Assembly (NCBI GenBank): GCA_963717155.1
Contig: OY970326.1
Location: 2,418,001 to 2,482,000 of the forward strand
Direction of reading: 5' to 3'
Length of the DNA: 64,000 nt
Source of the DNA: G963717155 sp963717155
Lineage (GTDB): Bacteria; Actinomycetota; Thermoleophilia; Gaiellales; JALYLC01
The translations under genes and the position numbers were made by a program. Positions 60,492 to 64,000 of the stretch are shown here, one piece after another (within the stretch, counting starts at the first letter, position 1; each line of letters begins with the position of its first letter). The notes beneath the pieces are model-generated. The model had not been told where the DNA came from, made no database searches, and saw only the letters and a program-made list of their open reading frames with translations.

Positions 60492-61540
60492 CAGCTCGCA
60501 ACCAGCTCGGCGTGCGTGTTCTCCCACCGGGCGAGCTCGTCGGTGAAGTAGCTCACGCGGGTCTTCTTGTACTCACGGGTCGAGTAGAGCACCGTGTAGT
60601 CGTCGAGTCCGGTCTCGCTCGAGATCGCCTCGAGCACGGCCTCGCACTCACGACGATCGCGCCCGTGGGTCATCGAGAACAGGTTGTAGGGCCAGTCGGG
60701 GTAGGTCGGGCGCTGGTAGCAGTGCGAGACGCCGCGGAAGGCCGCCATCGCCTTGCCCATGTCGTCGATCTGCTCCTCGGGCACGCGCCACACCCCCATG
60801 CCGTTCTGGACGAAGCCGGCGTTGCGGTGGGCGAGCACGGCGGCAAAGCGCCGCATCTGCCCGGTGGCGAGGAACGCGTGGCCCTGCTCGAGCAGCTCGT
60901 CGACCGTGAACCCGTGGGCCGCCGCTGCGGCTCCGAACGGCTCGGGGTCGGCAGGGATGTCGAGCTGCAGCGCGCGGATCGCAGCGATCTCGCGGTCGTT
61001 CAACGACTCGGGCGGAGGAGCGGGTCGCTGTGGCACCTTGCGCTCCGCCTTGGCGGCGGGATCGCGACCGCCCTTGACATCGAGGTCGACGCCGATCTTG
61101 AAGAAGCGCAGCGCAGGCATCGGCCTGATCGACTCGACGCCGGCAAGCTCACCGAGCAGCGCGACCGACCGCTCGAGCCCGATCTTCGAGTCGGGCCCAA
61201 CCGTCAAGGTGAACCAGAGGTTGAAGTCGTGCTCCCGCTCGTAGTTGTGTGTCACCCCGGGATGCGCGGAGAACACGGCGGCCGCCGTGTCCTGCTGCTC
61301 GCGCGAAGTGCGTGCCGCGACGAGCATCCCCTTGTAGCCGAGGCGTCGCGTGTCGAAGATCGCAGACACCTGTCGTACGACCTTCGCCTCGCGAAGCGCG
61401 CGCACGCGCTCGAGCACGGTGCCCTCGTCACTGTCCAGCGCATCGGCCAGCGCCGCCCACGGCCGCGGGACGAGCGGGAGGTCCGTCTGCAGACGGTCGA
61501 GCAGCCGAGCGTCGAAGGGATCATCGACCACGACGCGCAT
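60491..61540 (-). CDS. Siroheme decarboxylase-like AhbA-AhbB fusion (Lrp/AsnC family)
   Basis: A 349-residue protein made of two Lrp/AsnC-type halves. Half 1: DARLLDRLQTDLPLVPRPWA (HTH), QVSAIFDTRRLGYKGMLVAA and HNYEREHDFNLWFTLTV. Half 2, after a Pro-rich linker near residue 180: LNDREIAAIRALQLDIPADP, NAGFVQNGMGVWRVPEEQID and CYQRPTYPDWPYNLFSMTHG. The NYER/CYQR followed by NLW/NLF is the mark of siroheme decarboxylases AhbA/B and NirDLGH, which make 12,18-didecarboxysiroheme for heme or heme d1. ATG 61540 is used. A cytochrome c gene is divergent next to it; no other heme gene is in view. Confidence 0.85.
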   Translation of the reverse strand: MRVVVDDPFDARLLDRLQTDLPLVPRPWAALADALDSDEGTVLERVRALREAKVVRQVSAIFDTRRLGYKGMLVAARTSREQQDTAAAVFSAHPGVTHNYEREHDFNLWFTLTVGPDSKIGLERSVALLGELAGVESIRPMPALRFFKIGVDLDVKGGRDPAAKAERKVPQRPAPPPESLNDREIAAIRALQLDIPADPEPFGAAAAAHGFTVDELLEQGHAFLATGQMRRFAAVLAHRNAGFVQNGMGVWRVPEEQIDDMGKAMAAFRGVSHCYQRPTYPDWPYNLFSMTHGRDRRECEAVLEAISSETGLDDYTVLYSTREYKKTRVSYFTDELARWENTHAELVAS

Positions 61541-61602
61541 GGTAGTCCACCCACTATGCTCCGTCCCGGCACCGACCTCGACGCCCAAGGAACCGCCGTC
61601 AC

Positions 61603-62070
61603 ATGCGCCTTCGTCCCTCGCTGCTCGTCCTCCCCGTCCTTGCCGTCGCGTTGCTCGCGTCGGGGTGCTTCGAGTCGAAGACCATCGGCACGGTCAAGAG
61701 CCCCATCACGGTCGCCGTCGGTGCCACGGGCCAGACGGTGGTCAACCCGGGTAGCGGGAACAGCACCCCCGCCACCTCGAGCTCCGCGCCAACGAGTGCT
61801 ACGTCCACCACGGGGACGAGCGCAGGCGGAGGCACGACCGACTTCACGGCGCAGCGGAAGGCGTTCGCCACGAACTGCGGCGGCTGCCACACGCTCGCCG
61901 ACGCCAAGACGACAGGAACAGTCGGCCCGAACCTCGACCAGCTGAAGCCCGCCGAGGCGATCATCGAGCACCAGATCGCCGTCGGCGGCGGCCCGATGCC
62001 GGCCGGGCTGCTCAAGGGCCAGCAGGCCAAGGACGTCGCGGCCTACATCGCCGCGGTCGCCGGCAAGTAG
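61603..62070 (+). CDS. Lipoprotein cytochrome c (class I, mono-heme)
   Basis: A 155-residue lipoprotein. The signal LLVLPVLAVALLASGC ends in a lipobox with Cys22, and a Ser/Thr/Gly-rich linker (about residues 50-78) acts as a tether. The heme site is NCGGCH (Cys92, Cys95, His96) and the sixth ligand is probably Met132 in GGGPMPAGLL. It carries electrons on the outer face of the membrane. A TATGCT box lies about 45 bases upstream of the ATG. The divergent neighbour is a siroheme decarboxylase-like gene. Confidence 0.88.
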   Translation: MRLRPSLLVLPVLAVALLASGCFESKTIGTVKSPITVAVGATGQTVVNPGSGNSTPATSSSAPTSATSTTGTSAGGGTTDFTAQRKAFATNCGGCHTLADAKTTGTVGPNLDQLKPAEAIIEHQIAVGGGPMPAGLLKGQQAKDVAAYIAAVAGK

Positions 62071-62090
62071 CCAGTCTCTCGCACGCCTCG

Positions 62091-62927
62091 GTGCTGCCTC
62101 CCGGGTTCGATCCGGCCTCCGTCCGCGCGATCGCCACGGATCTCGACGGCACGATCCTCGACGGCGTCACCTTCCGCCCTTCGCAGCGGACGATCGACGC
62201 GGTGCACGCCGTCGAGCAGTGCGGGATCCACGTCTTCCTCGCGACCGGGCGCATGTTCCAGAGCACGAGGCGCATCTCGGAGATGATCGACGTGCACTCG
62301 CCGATCATCTGCTACCAGGGCGGCCTCGTCGCCGATCCCGACACGAGCGAGGTGCTGCTGCACCGCCCGCTCGACGTCGAGCTCGCGCGCGAGATCCTGC
62401 ATGCGCTCGGTCCGCATACCCGGACGACCAACGCGTACGTCGACGACGAGCTGTACGTGACCGAGGCGAACGCGGAGGCGAGGCGCTACGGCGAGATCGC
62501 CGGTGTCGAGCTGCACGTCGTCGGAGACCTCGCGACGTGGCTCTCGAAGCCCACGACGAAGCTCGTGACGGTCGGTGAGGAGTCGTGGCTCAACCCGCTG
62601 CGCGACGAGATGCAGGCCCGGTTCGGCGACCGCGCGTTCGTCGCGAAGTCGCTTCCGATCTTCCTCGAGTTCGCCGCGCCCGACGTGTCGAAGTCGTCGG
62701 CGCTCGCGTTCCTCGGCGAGCGCTTCGGGTTCACGGCGGCGCAGTGCGTCGCCTTCGGGGACGGCGAGAACGATCGCGACCTGCTGCGGTGGGCCGGCCT
62801 CGGCGTCTGCGTCGCGAACGCCAACGAGCGCCTGCGGAGCGAGGCCGACTGGGTCATCCCCTCCGTGAACGACGACGGCGTCGCGCAGTTCCTCGAGCAG
62901 CTCGTCGCTGCTCGCACCGGCTCGTGA
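62091..62927 (+). CDS. HAD-superfamily phosphatase, Cof type (IIB)
   Basis: A 278-residue HAD-IIB hydrolase. Motif I is IATDLDGTILDG (nucleophile Asp and acid/base Asp), motif II VFLATGRMF, motif III the Lys in DVSKSSAL, and motif IV VAFGDGENDRDLLRWAGLGV. The cap lies between motifs II and III (about residues 80-190). Members act on sugar phosphates or flavin/PLP phosphates; the substrate is not clear. The GTG start is 20 bases after the cytochrome stop, and serS follows 21 bases later. Confidence 0.87.
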   Translation: MLPPGFDPASVRAIATDLDGTILDGVTFRPSQRTIDAVHAVEQCGIHVFLATGRMFQSTRRISEMIDVHSPIICYQGGLVADPDTSEVLLHRPLDVELAREILHALGPHTRTTNAYVDDELYVTEANAEARRYGEIAGVELHVVGDLATWLSKPTTKLVTVGEESWLNPLRDEMQARFGDRAFVAKSLPIFLEFAAPDVSKSSALAFLGERFGFTAAQCVAFGDGENDRDLLRWAGLGVCVANANERLRSEADWVIPSVNDDGVAQFLEQLVAARTGS

Positions 62928-62948
62928 ACTGAACGCTAGGATCGGGGC

Positions 62949-64000
62949 TTGCTCGATCTCCGCCTGATCCGATCCGACACCGAGGGTGTCCGCACAGCAC
63001 TCGCGCGGCGCAATGCCGCCGGATCGCTGGACGCGATCGTTGAGCTCGACGAGCAGCGCCGCTCGCTGCAGGCCTCGGCCGACGAGCTGCGAGCCGAGCG
63101 CAACCGCGCCTCCCAGGCCATCGGCGAGGCCAAGCGCGCCGGCCGGGACGCCGCCGAGGAGCAGGCGCAGGCAGCCGGGCTCGGCACACGCCTCGCGGCG
63201 CTCGACGAGCAGCTCGGCGAGGTCGCGACGAAGCTCGACGGCCTGCTGCTCGAGCTCCCGAACATCCCGCATCCGTCGGCCGCCGACGGCATGACGGAGG
63301 AGGATGCGGTCACCGTCGCCGTGGGCGGAGCGAAGCCGGAGTTCGACTTCGAGCCGCGCGACCACCTGGCGCTCGCGGGCCCGCTGATCGACATGGAACG
63401 CGGGGCGCGCACGTCGGGATCGCGTTTCACCTACCTCCACGGCGATCTCGTCCGGCTGCACCTGGCCCTCGTGCAGTACTCGCTTGCGAAGCTCTCGAAC
63501 CAGGGCTTCCTGCCGACGATGCCGCCGGTGCTAGTCCGCGAGCAGGCTCTCGTCGGCACCGGCTTCTTCCCCGCCGACCGCGAGCAGGTCTACTCGCTCG
63601 ACCCCGCTCGCGACGACCTGTTCCTGGTCGGCACGTCGGAGGTGTCGCTCGCCGCGCTGCACATGGGCGAGATCCTCGACGAGGAATCGCTGCCGCTGCG
63701 GTACGTGGGGGTCTCGTCGTGCTTCCGCCGCGAGGCCGGCGCCGCGGGCAGGGACACGCGCGGCATCTTCCGGACGCACCAGTTCGACAAGGTCGAGATG
63801 TTCTCGTTCTGCCATCCCGATCGATCGTGGGAGGAGCACGAGCTGCTGCTGGGCCTCGAGCGCGAGATCGCCGACGAGCTCGGTCTGCACTACCGCGTCG
63901 TCAACGTGGCCGTCGGCGATCTCGGCGGGCCGGCTGCGAAGAAGTACGACATCGAGGCCTGGCTTCCCGGCCAGGACCGCTACCGCGAGCTGACGTCGTG
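62949..64000 (+). CDS. serS: Seryl-tRNA synthetase (3' end beyond the window)
   Basis: The first 350 codons are present. LLDLRLIRSDTEGVRTALAR opens the coiled-coil tRNA-binding arm, which lasts to about residue 105 (LLLELPNIPHPSAAD). The class II core follows: motif 1 around GFLPTMPPVLVREQALVGTG, the serine-site TSEVSLAALH, and motif 2 VSSCFRREAGAAGRDTRGIF with RTHQFDKVEMF. Motif 3 lies past the end. The start is TTG, as no other start precedes the conserved first residues; TAGGAT (62937-62942) ends six bases before it, which hints at a leaderless mRNA. Confidence 0.93.
   Translation, partial: MLDLRLIRSDTEGVRTALARRNAAGSLDAIVELDEQRRSLQASADELRAERNRASQAIGEAKRAGRDAAEEQAQAAGLGTRLAALDEQLGEVATKLDGLLLELPNIPHPSAADGMTEEDAVTVAVGGAKPEFDFEPRDHLALAGPLIDMERGARTSGSRFTYLHGDLVRLHLALVQYSLAKLSNQGFLPTMPPVLVREQALVGTGFFPADREQVYSLDPARDDLFLVGTSEVSLAALHMGEILDEESLPLRYVGVSSCFRREAGAAGRDTRGIFRTHQFDKVEMFSFCHPDRSWEEHELLLGLEREIADELGLHYRVVNVAVGDLGGPAAKKYDIEAWLPGQDRYRELTS

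Noticed and set aside
60133..61945. Plus-strand frame of about 540 codons opposite the VOC and siroheme decarboxylase-like genes
   Set aside because: Antisense shadow; the minus-strand products carry clear family motifs.

Overview
The window is GC-rich and densely packed, with many 1-4 nt stop/start overlaps and frequent GTG starts. Gene content points to a high-GC actinobacterial lineage: a GlgE-type trehalose/alpha-glucan pathway with a fused trehalose synthase-maltokinase, a SigB/SigF-type stress sigma module, CsbD and DUF1003/DUF3817 proteins. A Thermoleophilia-like organism is my guess, not something the sequence proves. I saw no rRNA, tRNA, insertion sequence, prophage or CRISPR array. 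No gene-free stretch exceeds 300 bases.

Region 1 (1-20.6 kb) is a Wzx/Wzy-type exopolysaccharide locus. A plus-strand arm carries two GT4 glycosyltransferases, an FAD oxidoreductase, an ATP-grasp ligase, a FemAB/GNAT-like acyltransferase and a secreted GH5-like hydrolase. A convergent minus-strand arm carries a DegT aminotransferase, a hexapeptide N-acetyltransferase, a polyprenyl glycosylphosphotransferase, a Gfo/Idh/MocA dehydrogenase, a Wzz-like protein with an unusual arginine-rich tail, a tiny membrane protein, a Wzy/ligase, another hexapeptide acyltransferase and a Wzx flippase. A polysaccharide deacetylase and a LuxR-type response regulator follow. The dehydrogenase/aminotransferase/acetyltransferase set suggests a 3-acetamido (WbpB/E/D-like) sugar. 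The oxidoreductase/ATP-grasp/FemAB trio suggests an amide-type modification.

Region 2 (21.4-26.9 kb) has a free-standing maltokinase-like protein with a GT1 glycosyltransferase, a small unknown protein, an orphan RsbW-like kinase, a DUF4091-type lipoprotein and a DUF3817 membrane protein.

Region 3 (26.9-42.7 kb) is one seven-gene unit, glgE, treS-mak, malQ, glgB, treZ, glgX/treX, treY, with every junction overlapping. It joins the GlgE maltosyl route with the TreX/TreY/TreZ route. treZ appears to lack a canonical start codon and may start at AUC. bioY converges on it from the other side.

Region 4 (43-50.4 kb) holds a histidine-rich secreted protein, a variant L,D-transpeptidase, a ferredoxin-reductase-like flavoprotein, a thioredoxin fold lacking both cysteines, and a stress regulation module (STAS, RsbW-like kinase, unknown protein, YtxH-like protein, SigB/F-type sigma factor, CsbD). 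Five GTTT-N14/15-GGG elements precede genes here and look like sigma-B/F promoters. The region ends in a strong terminator.

Region 5 (50.4-64 kb) is mostly housekeeping: a cupin and GH38 alpha-mannosidase, AlkA, an M24 peptidase, a HEAT-repeat protein followed by a frameshifted GT2 glycosyltransferase, a soluble MgtE_N/CBS protein with DUF1003, a VOC protein, a fused siroheme decarboxylase-like protein, a lipoprotein cytochrome c, a HAD phosphatase and the start of serS.
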